Positions 24,355-30,312 of a stretch of 30,312 nt of DNA are shown here, piece after piece. Within the stretch, counting starts at the first letter, position 1; each line of letters begins with the position of its first letter. The DNA lies in contig CALICC010000034.1 of the NCBI GenBank assembly GCA_938049325.1, forward strand, positions 1 through 30,312. Reading direction: 5' to 3'. The notes under the pieces were generated by a model, which was given only the letters and a program-made list of their open reading frames with translations, was not told the DNA's origin and did not search any database. The stretch is from an uncultured Ilumatobacter sp. (lineage in GTDB: Bacteria; Actinomycetota; Acidimicrobiia; Acidimicrobiales; Ilumatobacteraceae). A program made the position numbers and the translations under genes.

Positions 24355-24360
24355 TAGTAC
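24355..24360 (+). promoter_or_regulatory. -10-like TAGTAC, leaderless
   Basis: TAGTAC ends 6 nt before ATG 24367. The last base is C instead of T, so the match is weaker than the others. Confidence 0.35.
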
Positions 24361-24366
24361 TGAGGG

Positions 24367-25200
24367 ATGGCCGAAAGCGAACGTGCACCCCGGATCGATC
24401 ACGTCGACTTCCTCGACCTGCTGCATCTCGAACCTCACGGCCCCGACACCTACGTCGGCATCGTGGCCCGCTACCCGTGGGGACCACGTCTCTTCGGTGG
24501 CCAGGTCGTTGCGCAGGCGCTGCGTGCCGCCATCCACACCGTCGACCCGCTGAAGGTGGCCCATTCGCTGCACTCGTACTTCATCCGACCCGGCTCGCCC
24601 GACGAGCCCGTCCGCTTCGAGGTGGAGAGGCTCCGCGACGGACGCTCCTTTTCGACGCGCCAGGTCGTGGCACGCCAATCGGCAGGCGCGATCTTGAACC
24701 TGTCGGTCTCGTTCCAGGTCGATGAGGACGAAGCCGATGTCCAACTCGCCACGCTGCCCGACGAGCTGCTGCGGCCCGATGACCCGTCGCTCGTCGACTA
24801 CTCGTGGGGGCACTTGATCGATCGCAAGGCAGTCGACGTGGCAGCCGACCGACTCGGCTACTGGATCCGGCTCGACGCCGACATCGGCGATGATCCTGTT
24901 GCACACATGTGTGGTCTGGCATTCATGTCCGACGCTGCGCCGTCACGGCCCGGTCGATCGCCGCACCCCGACTTCACCGGACTCCCGCCCGATCGCCAGA
25001 AGTTCATCGGCGCGAGTCTCGACCATTCGCTCTGGTTCCACCGGGCCACGAACGTCAACGAGTGGCACTGGTTCGACATGCACTCCCACGGCCTCAACGG
25101 TGGTCGCGGTCTCGTGAGCGGTGAGGTCGTCACCGAGTCGGGCGTGCACGGCGCGTCGCTGACGCAAGAGGTGCTGCTGCGTCGAAAGCGCGAATCGTGA
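24367..25200 (+). CDS. tesB: Acyl-CoA thioesterase II (TesB-like)
   Basis: A 277-residue double-hotdog thioesterase that releases free fatty acid from acyl-CoA in the cytoplasm. Family marks are RLFGGQVVAQALRAA (41-55), HSLHSYFIRPG (66-76), FSTRQVVARQ and the second-half motif ASLDHSLWFHR with Asp219, followed by NGGRGLVSG and LTQEVLLR with Gln267. These correspond to the Asp-Thr/Ser-Gln active-site network of TesB. Length is normal. Its stop overlaps the tag start (GTGA, 25197-25200), so the two genes share a transcript although their roles are unrelated. Confidence 0.93.
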   Translation: MAESERAPRIDHVDFLDLLHLEPHGPDTYVGIVARYPWGPRLFGGQVVAQALRAAIHTVDPLKVAHSLHSYFIRPGSPDEPVRFEVERLRDGRSFSTRQVVARQSAGAILNLSVSFQVDEDEADVQLATLPDELLRPDDPSLVDYSWGHLIDRKAVDVAADRLGYWIRLDADIGDDPVAHMCGLAFMSDAAPSRPGRSPHPDFTGLPPDRQKFIGASLDHSLWFHRATNVNEWHWFDMHSHGLNGGRGLVSGEVVTESGVHGASLTQEVLLRRKRES

Positions 25201-25796
25201 CCGAACCGATTCGCTGCGACTGGCCGACCGACGATCCGTTGTACGTCAACTATCACGACGCCGAGTGGGGCCGGCCCACCACCGATTCAACGCGCCTGTT
25301 CGAGAAGATCTGCCTCGAAGGTTTCCAATCGGGACTCAGCTGGATCACAATCTTGCGCAAGCGCAAGAACTTCAGAGCCGCCTTCGCGAACTTCGACGTC
25401 GAGCGAGTCGCGAAGTTCGGCGACCGTGACATCGAGCGCCTGCTGGGCGACGCCGGGATCATCCGCCACCGCGGCAAGATCGAAGCAACGATCAACAACG
25501 CGCAACGAGCGATCGAACTGATCGACGCCGAAGGACCACTCGTCGACTGGGTGTGGACCTGGGCACTCACCACGCCCGACCGCACCGACGACGGCGGCAT
25601 CCCGGCGAGCACCGCCCGATCGACGGCACTGTCCAAAGAGCTCAAGCGGCGCGGCTGGAAGTTCGTCGGCCCGACCACGGCGTACGCGTTCATGCAGTCC
25701 GAAGGTCTCACCAACGACCACGACGACGCCTGCTTCGTGCACGGCGACTGCGAAGCCGAGCGCACCGCGTTCCTCGCCGGCCGCGAACTCCGCTGA
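25197..25796 (+). CDS. tag: DNA-3-methyladenine glycosylase I
   Basis: A 199-residue base-excision repair glycosylase that removes 3-methyladenine. The start RCDWPTDDPLYVNYHDAEWG is diagnostic. The structural zinc ligands are all present at Cys7, His20, His175 and Cys179 (NDHDDACF). The active-site segment CLEGFQSGLSWITILRKR (39-56) contains the conserved Glu41 and Trp. Length matches the family. It is co-translated with tesB through a GTGA overlap. The 47-bp palindrome at 25827-25873 lies 30 bp beyond the stop. Confidence 0.95.
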   Translation: MTEPIRCDWPTDDPLYVNYHDAEWGRPTTDSTRLFEKICLEGFQSGLSWITILRKRKNFRAAFANFDVERVAKFGDRDIERLLGDAGIIRHRGKIEATINNAQRAIELIDAEGPLVDWVWTWALTTPDRTDDGGIPASTARSTALSKELKRRGWKFVGPTTAYAFMQSEGLTNDHDDACFVHGDCEAERTAFLAGRELR

Positions 25797-25826
25797 GTCC
25801 GCTCCGAAAGACCGTCCGCACACCCG

Positions 25827-25873
25827 TTCTCTGTGCGTTTGGCTACCTCTGAGGTAGCCAAACGCACAGAGAA
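25827..25873. repeat. 47-bp near-perfect palindrome
   Basis: Two perfect 23-bp arms (TTCTCTGTGCGTTTGGCTAC plus CTC, and its reverse complement) flank a single T at 25850. It lies between two + strand genes, 30 bp after tag and 97 bp before the monooxygenase. As RNA it would form a very stable hairpin with a minimal loop and could end the tesB-tag transcript. No T-run follows. It could also be a REP-like element or a cruciform. Confidence 0.8.
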
Positions 25874-25958
25874 GGGATCGAATTGGGTGGGCATCGGGGC
25901 TGGGGGCGGCGGTTGTCACACCGGGCCGTCGCATGGGAATCGGCGCGGCACGAACCGT

Positions 25959-25964
25959 TACGGT
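25959..25964 (+). promoter_or_regulatory. -10 hexamer TACGGT, leaderless
   Basis: TACGGT ends 6 nt before ATG 25971. It excludes the longer in-frame start at 25833, which would read through the palindrome. Confidence 0.55.
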
Positions 25965-25970
25965 CGAAGC

Positions 25971-27491
25971 ATGGGGAACGAAACCGCGCCGAAGCACGTC
26001 GACGTCTTGATCGTCGGAGCAGGACTGTCTGGGATCGGCATGGCCTGCCATCTCACCCGCGAATGCCCGACCAAGTCGTACGCGATCGTCGAGGCGCGTG
26101 ACGCCATGGGCGGCACCTGGGACCTGTTCAAATACCCCGGAATCCGCACCGACAGCGACATGTACACCTTCGGCTACGACTTCAAGCCTTGGAAGAGCAA
26201 CATCGCCATTGTCGAGGCCAGCCTCATCAAGACCTACATCCAGGAGGCCGCGGACGAGTACGACGTCACCCGCCACATCACGTTTGGCAAGCGCGTCGTC
26301 GATGCCTCGTGGGATTCCGACGCGTCGGTGTGGACCGTCGAGATACGCGACGTCATCGATGGCGAACCGACCGGTGCCGCGTCGTCGATGACCTGCGGAT
26401 GGCTCCAGATGTGCAGCGGCTACTACTCGTACAACGAGCCGCACCGCCCTGATTTTCCCGGCGAAGCATCGTTCGGCGGAGAGATCGTGCACCCGCAATT
26501 CTGGCCGGACCATCTCCAGACGCATGAGCAGCTCGATGGCAAGAAGATCGTGGTCATCGGTTCCGGCGCCACCGCAGTCACGCTCATTCCAGCAATCGCC
26601 GAGAAGGGCGCCCACGTCACGATGCTGCAGCGCACGCCGTCGTGGATTGCTCCGCTGCCGCAGAAGAACCCGGTCGTCATCGGCCTCCGCAAGCTGCTGC
26701 CGGAGAAGGTGGCGTATCAGGCGATCCGCAAGATCAACTCGTTCCGCACCGAGCTGATCTACAAGCAGTCGCGCAAGAACCCCGACAAGGTGAAGAAGCT
26801 TCTGAACAGGGAGGTCACCAAGGCGCTCGACGGGCAATTCCCGATGGATCCGCACTTCACCCCGAGTTACAACCCGTGGGACCAGCGCCTGTGCCTGGCG
26901 CCTGACGGCGACATCTTCACCGCGATCAAAGAAGGCCGCGCCAACGTCGTCACCGAACACATCGACACGTTCGATGAAACCGGCATCTTGCTGAAGAACG
27001 GTGACCACCTGGACGCCGACGTGATCGTCACGGCAACCGGCCTCCAGATGCTGGCCCTCGGCGGCGTCACGCCGGTCGTCGACGGCAACCCGATCGACCT
27101 CGCCGAAACGTTCACGTACAAGGGCTTCATGTACTCGGGCATCCCGAACCTCGGTACGACGTTCGGCTACATCAACGCATCGTGGACGCTGCGCGCCGAT
27201 CTGATCGCTCGCTACATCTGCCGGATCCTGCAGCAGATGGACGCCCACGACGCGACCCGAGCGATGCCGATCGCCGATCCCGACATGCCGAAACGGCCGT
27301 ACGTCGACGACTTCCCGGCCGGCTACATGCAGCGCAGCATCCACACGTTCCCGAAGCAGTCAGATCGCGATCCGTGGACGGCATCGCAGAGCTACAGCCA
27401 CGACAAGAAAACGCTGCTCGGACCCGACGCCGAGATCGACGACGGCGTGATGGAGTTCTCGTCTCCGGTCCGCGAACCGGTCGACGCCTGA
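25971..27491 (+). CDS. Flavin-dependent Baeyer-Villiger-type monooxygenase (EthA-like)
   Basis: A 506-residue FAD/NADPH enzyme. The FAD site is GAGLSG (16-21) and continues with EARDAMGGTWDLFKYPGIRTDSD. The Baeyer-Villiger fingerprint FxGxxxHxxxWP is intact at 168-179 (FGGEIVHPQFWP). The NADPH site is GSGATA (197-202), and a late ATG motif (VTATGL) is present. The best-known close relatives are EthA-type enzymes that oxidise ketones or thioethers; the substrate here is open. It is monocistronic with its own leaderless promoter and a GC hairpin plus T-run after the stop. Confidence 0.92.
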   Translation: MGNETAPKHVDVLIVGAGLSGIGMACHLTRECPTKSYAIVEARDAMGGTWDLFKYPGIRTDSDMYTFGYDFKPWKSNIAIVEASLIKTYIQEAADEYDVTRHITFGKRVVDASWDSDASVWTVEIRDVIDGEPTGAASSMTCGWLQMCSGYYSYNEPHRPDFPGEASFGGEIVHPQFWPDHLQTHEQLDGKKIVVIGSGATAVTLIPAIAEKGAHVTMLQRTPSWIAPLPQKNPVVIGLRKLLPEKVAYQAIRKINSFRTELIYKQSRKNPDKVKKLLNREVTKALDGQFPMDPHFTPSYNPWDQRLCLAPDGDIFTAIKEGRANVVTEHIDTFDETGILLKNGDHLDADVIVTATGLQMLALGGVTPVVDGNPIDLAETFTYKGFMYSGIPNLGTTFGYINASWTLRADLIARYICRILQQMDAHDATRAMPIADPDMPKRPYVDDFPAGYMQRSIHTFPKQSDRDPWTASQSYSHDKKTLLGPDAEIDDGVMEFSSPVREPVDA

Positions 27492-27494
27492 GGT

Positions 27495-27522
27495 CGCGGG
27501 TTCGGGCCCGCGTCGTGATTTT
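27495..27522 (+). terminator. Intrinsic terminator of the monooxygenase gene
   Basis: CGCGGG (27495-27500) pairs with CCCGCG (27507-27512). A short spacer and TTTT (27519-27522) follow. It is the only hairpin in the window with a T-run, and it starts 3 bp after the stop codon. Confidence 0.55.
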
Positions 27523-27559
27523 CTGGGAACTGCAGAGCTCACGAGAACGTCCAATCTTC

Positions 27560-28084
27560 ATGACCACACGAACTCGGTATCTCGCAGTGTGCGCCACTGC
27601 CGCCATCTCTCTCGCCATGTCCGCGTGCGGATCCGACGAAGGAGTCGGCGAATCCAACTCGGTTCCCGCTGACGACAGCTTGCCGCCGGTCACCTCCGGC
27701 ACCGACGCAGACGCTGACACGGACGGGGATACCGACACGGACGTCGATGCCGGAACGGACGCCGACCTGGCCGTGATCGGCACGGGCAACCTGGGCGACG
27801 AGGTCGTCGACCCGAAGCCATACGCGATCGACGACATCGCCATCCTGGAGTCGTTCCCCGAACAATTGGCAGTCACGTTCACCGCGGGAGATCCAAACTG
27901 CACCGCCGTTGACGCGACCGCTCGTGCGAGCGCTGACAGCGACGTTCAAGTCTCCATCGAGGTCGGGATCACCGCGGATGCGCTGACTCGGTCTTGCGTT
28001 GCCGGAAACGACTTCGAGCAAACGGTGATCATCGCACTCGACGAAGGTCTCGACGGACGCGACGTCGTCCCCGTCCAACCCTGA
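27560..28084 (+). CDS. Small acidic lipoprotein, function unknown
   Basis: A 174-residue exported protein. The signal is YLAVCATAAISLAMSAC with a lipobox ending at Cys23. An Asp/Thr repeat linker (about 48-68, DADADTDGDTDTDVDAGTDA) precedes a small domain (about 75-174) with two cysteines (PNCTAVD and TRSCVAGNDF) that may pair. The short domain has alternating beta-like segments (LAVTFTAG, VQVSIEVGI, QTVIIALDEGL). No family recognised. No leaderless box lies before ATG 27560. The gene follows the monooxygenase terminator and converges with the dehydrogenase gene, 13 bp away. Confidence 0.75.
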   Translation: MTTRTRYLAVCATAAISLAMSACGSDEGVGESNSVPADDSLPPVTSGTDADADTDGDTDTDVDAGTDADLAVIGTGNLGDEVVDPKPYAIDDIAILESFPEQLAVTFTAGDPNCTAVDATARASADSDVQVSIEVGITADALTRSCVAGNDFEQTVIIALDEGLDGRDVVPVQP

Positions 28085-28097
28085 TCTGACTCGTGCT

Positions 28098-29045
28098 TCA
28101 GTAGCCGCGGGTTCGATCGACGATGGCGTCGGTCGGGAGTTCGCCGATTTCGAGGAAGCGGCGCACGTTCTCGGCCGCGATCACCGCAGCTGTGTCGGTC
28201 GACGTGGGCCCCGAGATGTGCGGGAGCACGGTCACCGACTCGTGCGTCCAAAAGGCGTGCTCGCGCGGGAGCGGTTCGACATCGAACACGTCGAGCACCG
28301 CATGGTCGAGGTGCCCTGCGTCGAGCGCAGCGAGCAATGCGTCATCATCGATCGTCGGGCCACGACCGAAGTTGATAATCGACCCACCAGCCGGCATGGC
28401 GGCGAACGCCGCATCGCCCAACAACCCGACGGTGGCTGGCGTGTCGGGAAGCAGGTTCACCACGATGTCGGACCGGTTGAGCAAATCTTCGAGCCCGTCG
28501 TCGCCGTCGAAGCAGGCAACGCCATCGATCGACTTCGATGAGCGCGACCATCCGGCGACGTCGAATCCTTGCTCCGCAAGTGTTGTTGCCGCCCGTGCAC
28601 CCAGGCTTCCGAGCCCGACGATGCCGACGCGCCGTTGCGCCGCCTTCACCATCGGGTGCATGCGCCACGTCCGTTCGCGTTGCTGGCGTGCGTAGCGAGG
28701 CATTTCGCGGTGGAGGTACAGCGTCCACGCGAGCACTGCCTCGGCCATCGTCGCGCCGAGCTGTGGATCGATCATGCGGGCGACCGCGATGCCGTCGGGT
28801 ACGACGGGCAGGATCTTCTCGACGCCTGCCCACGTGCTCTGGATCAGCGCAAGGTTCGGCATCGAGGCCAACTGCTCGGCGCTCGGGCCGTCGACGATCG
28901 CGACGGTGACCTCGCTCAAGCGTTCGGCTTCGATGTCGCCATGGACGACAACGTCGGCCTCGGGGAGAGCGGACCGCAGGTGCTCGATCAGTTCGACGTG
29001 AGGCGGCCAGTCAGTGCGGCGAATGTAGGGCACCATGGGCTTCAT
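28098..29045 (-). CDS. D-2-hydroxyacid dehydrogenase (GhrA-like)
   Basis: A 315-residue NAD(P)-dependent oxidoreductase. The Rossmann motif is GLGSLG (144-149) followed by RSSKS, where Arg/Ser suggests NADPH rather than NADH. The catalytic residues are Arg228 (NFGRGPTID), Glu257 (DVFDVEPLP) and His276 (LPHISGPT). The family reduces glyoxylate, hydroxypyruvate or other 2-oxoacids. Length is normal. A CATGCT box 6 nt before ATG 29045 supports this start; a second in-frame ATG is 9 nt further in. The upstream frame to 29291 lies antisense to the MOSC gene and is rejected. Confidence 0.9.
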   Translation of the reverse strand: MKPMVPYIRRTDWPPHVELIEHLRSALPEADVVVHGDIEAERLSEVTVAIVDGPSAEQLASMPNLALIQSTWAGVEKILPVVPDGIAVARMIDPQLGATMAEAVLAWTLYLHREMPRYARQQRERTWRMHPMVKAAQRRVGIVGLGSLGARAATTLAEQGFDVAGWSRSSKSIDGVACFDGDDGLEDLLNRSDIVVNLLPDTPATVGLLGDAAFAAMPAGGSIINFGRGPTIDDDALLAALDAGHLDHAVLDVFDVEPLPREHAFWTHESVTVLPHISGPTSTDTAAVIAAENVRRFLEIGELPTDAIVDRTRGY

Positions 29046-29051
29046 CCGTCC

Positions 29052-29057
29052 AGCATG
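29052..29057 (-). promoter_or_regulatory. -10-like CATGCT, leaderless
   Basis: Minus-strand CATGCT ends 6 nt before ATG 29045. It is of the CANNNT variant. Confidence 0.35.
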
Positions 29058-29092
29058 CCCCATCGCTGAGGCAGCCACCCCCGAGGGTGGGT

Positions 29093-29098
29093 TAGGTT
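29093..29098 (+). promoter_or_regulatory. -10 hexamer TAGGTT, leaderless
   Basis: TAGGTT ends 6 nt before ATG 29105 of the MOSC gene. It is divergent from the dehydrogenase promoter 36 bp away. Confidence 0.55.
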
Positions 29099-29104
29099 CC
29101 GTGG

Positions 29105-29845
29105 ATGATCGGCGTCGAGACCTGTGACCGTTGTGGCTTCGTCCGCAGTGAGTGGAACGAGCAAGACGCCACCCGCACCTTGCAGCACGCCGATCGGCTA
29201 CTGCGCGGGTGGAGTGCCGACGCACCGCCGACGCTCGAGGCCAAACTCGAAGCTCGGCGCATCGACGACCTGAAGGCAATCGAAGCGTCACCCGACATCT
29301 ACGACGACGTTCACTGGCTGTGGCACGGACTCGTGTCGATCGCCGACGTCCGTCGCGCTGCCGGTGACTCCGTACAGCGCCAAGCCGGCGCCGTTGCCCA
29401 ACTCAATTCGTCTGACGGCGGCGTGCCCAAGACCGCCGTCGAGTCGGCCGATGTCGGCGTCCGCGGCGTGTCAGGCGATCGGCAGGGATCGCGCGTACAT
29501 CACGGACGACCGTGGCAAGCCTTGTGCTTGTGGAGCTCCGACGTGATCGGGGCGTTCGCAGCTGACGGGCACCCGATTGCGCCCGGGTCCGTCGGAGAGA
29601 ACATCACGATCTCGGGGATCGACTGGTCGAGTCTGCGCGGTGGCACCATCATCGACATCGGCTCCGTGCGCTGCCAGCTGAGCGCGCCAGCCGAACCGTG
29701 CCAGAAGAACGCCCAGTGGTTCACCGACGGCGATATCAGCTTGATCGACCCGTCGATCCACCCCGAGACGAGCCGCTGGTACGCCTCGGTCATCACGCCC
29801 GGTTCGGTTCAGCCGGGCGACGCGGTCGTCGTCAGTCCGATCTGA
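29105..29845 (+). CDS. MOSC-domain protein with a shortened DinB-like N-terminus
   Basis: A 246-residue protein. Residues about 90-246 are a MOSC domain, as found at the C-terminus of molybdenum-cofactor sulfurases and in YiiM-like enzymes. GSVGENITISGIDW, the central IDIGSVRCQLSAPAEPCQKN with its conserved Cys in EPCQK, and the end PGSVQPGDAVVV are seen. Residues 1-88 open CDRCGFVRSEWNEQDATRTLQHADRLL and end DDVHWLWHGLVSIADVRR. This resembles the first and last parts of a DinB-type helical bundle with the middle missing, so it is probably a degenerate or minimal fused domain. The substrate is unknown. The 3' end overlaps the convergent ABM gene by 14 bp. Confidence 0.8.
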   Translation: MIGVETCDRCGFVRSEWNEQDATRTLQHADRLLRGWSADAPPTLEAKLEARRIDDLKAIEASPDIYDDVHWLWHGLVSIADVRRAAGDSVQRQAGAVAQLNSSDGGVPKTAVESADVGVRGVSGDRQGSRVHHGRPWQALCLWSSDVIGAFAADGHPIAPGSVGENITISGIDWSSLRGGTIIDIGSVRCQLSAPAEPCQKNAQWFTDGDISLIDPSIHPETSRWYASVITPGSVQPGDAVVVSPI

Positions 29846-30164
29846 CCCAGTTGTACGCGCGCTCGACCCGCGCGACGCGCAGCTCATACGCCTCGTACCA
29901 ACGCTCGCGACCTTCGTCGCGCGTCGCGGCGTGCTCGGCGTGCGCCTTCCACGCGGCGATCGCCGCTTCCGACTCCCAATACGACACGGTGATCCCGAGC
30001 TCATCGTCGCGGGCTGACTCGATACCGAGGTACCCCGGCTGCTCGACCGCGAGCGCGTTCATGCGGGCGGCAGCTTCGGCGTAGCCCGCGCTGTCGGAGG
30101 TCGTCGTACTCGTGAAGATCACGGCGTAGTAGGGCGGCTCAGGGGTCGTTGCGAGTTCGGCCAC
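29832..30164 (-). CDS. Antibiotic biosynthesis monooxygenase (ABM)-family protein
   Basis: A 110-residue small alpha/beta-barrel protein. YYAVIFTSTTTSDSAGYAEAAARMNALAVEQPGYLGIESARD and the later GITVSYWESEAAIAAWKAHAEH match the ABM/YczJ-like pattern, in which the W in YWES and AWKAH is conserved. Members include heme-degrading and quinone-acting proteins, but many have no known activity. GTG 30164 is chosen because CAGGCT ends 6 nt upstream. The 3' end overlaps the MOSC gene by 14 bp. Confidence 0.82.
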   Translation of the reverse strand: MAELATTPEPPYYAVIFTSTTTSDSAGYAEAAARMNALAVEQPGYLGIESARDDELGITVSYWESEAAIAAWKAHAEHAATRDEGRERWYEAYELRVARVERAYNWVRSD

Positions 30165-30170
30165 GGTCCA

Positions 30171-30176
30171 AGCCTG
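30171..30176 (-). promoter_or_regulatory. -10-like CAGGCT, leaderless
   Basis: Minus-strand CAGGCT ends 6 nt before GTG 30164. It is of the CANNNT variant. Confidence 0.35.
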
Positions 30177-30263
30177 TCAGAACCATTGCGGCGGCTGGCG
30201 CCGGGTTTCACATCGCACATCTGCGACGTTCCTTCGACTGAAGATCCGTTGTCGGTACTGAGT

Positions 30264-30269
30264 TACGTT
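30264..30269 (+). promoter_or_regulatory. -10 hexamer TACGTT, leaderless
   Basis: TACGTT ends 6 nt before ATG 30276. AGGAG directly abuts the ATG and is too close to act as a Shine-Dalgarno site. Confidence 0.45.
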
Positions 30270-30275
30270 CAGGAG

Positions 30276-30312
30276 ATGAGCTTTCGCCGAATCGCGCAAC
30301 TTCTCGTGATGG
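30276..30312 (+). CDS. Start of a gene cut by the window edge
   Basis: The frame MSFRRIAQLLVM runs off the right edge. It is called because of the leaderless-type TACGTT 6 nt upstream and the empty ~110-bp spacer before it. The basic-then-hydrophobic beginning could be a signal peptide. Nothing more can be said. Confidence 0.5.
   Translation, partial: MSFRRIAQLLVM

Noticed and set aside
25833..25970. Longer start for the monooxygenase
   Set aside because: It would translate through the 47-bp palindrome and a Gly-rich run. The ATG at 25971 has TACGGT 6 nt upstream and gives a normal N-terminus.
29046..29291. N-terminal extension of the 2-hydroxyacid dehydrogenase
   Set aside because: It lies antisense to the MOSC gene and its divergent promoter, is Arg/Ser-rich and is not part of the family.

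Overview
The window is high-GC and gene-dense, with many short or overlapping gene junctions. It has GTG starts, an LprG-type lipoprotein next to a 14-helix MFS pump, an MmpL-like transporter, several acidic lipoproteins and an EthA-type flavin monooxygenase. This points to a free-living actinobacterium. The leaderless promoter style and the Asp/Glu-rich secreted proteins fit a marine or freshwater Acidimicrobiia (Ilumatobacter-like) best. That placement is inference, since no rRNA or other phylogenetic marker is present. I see no tRNA, rRNA, CRISPR array, transposase or phage gene.

Layout. 1-172 is the end of an unrecognised + strand gene. 173-414 is an intergenic region packed with hairpins and two copies of a 34-bp repeat. 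415-4658 holds an MMPL transporter (-) divergent from a NarL-type histidine kinase/response regulator pair (+); two more copies of the repeat follow at 4671-4744. 4748-8476 is a four-gene ABC operon (-) read ATPase, permease, ATPase, permease, with every junction an ATGA overlap. 8593-12084 holds a phytanoyl-CoA-dioxygenase-like enzyme, a DM13 protein, a KAS III-like ketosynthase and the GTPase EngB. 12376-15147 holds an acidic repeat lipoprotein, a small two-helix protein, a CAP/SCP secreted protein and an AzlC/AzlD amino-acid exporter pair. 15271-18305 is an LprG-family lipoprotein translationally coupled to an Rv1410/P55-like MFS pump that carries an extra C-terminal membrane-anchored repeat domain. 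18339-30312 is a run of mostly single genes: trmB, an M1-like peptidase lipoprotein, a homocysteine methyltransferase, an alkylsulfatase-like metallo-hydrolase, a Thr-rich lipoprotein, tesB-tag, a Baeyer-Villiger-type monooxygenase, a small lipoprotein, a 2-hydroxyacid dehydrogenase, a shortened DinB-MOSC fusion, an ABM protein and the start of one more gene.

How the genes work together. Several concern lipids and the envelope: the MMPL transporter, LprG plus MFS, KAS III, TesB, the phytanoyl-CoA-like oxygenase and the alkylsulfatase. The divergent two-component system may control the MMPL gene. The clearest co-functional unit is the LprG-MFS pair, which resembles the mycobacterial triacylglycerol exporter.

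Two signals run across the window. First, in 18 genes a hexamer of the form TANNNT or CANNNT (one ends in C) sits exactly 6 or 7 nt before the start codon, as expected for leaderless transcripts. Genes inside overlapping operons and several genes for exported proteins lack it. Second, the larger non-divergent intergenic spaces carry strong dyads: the 34-bp repeats, two-tier hairpins and a 47-bp near-perfect palindrome.
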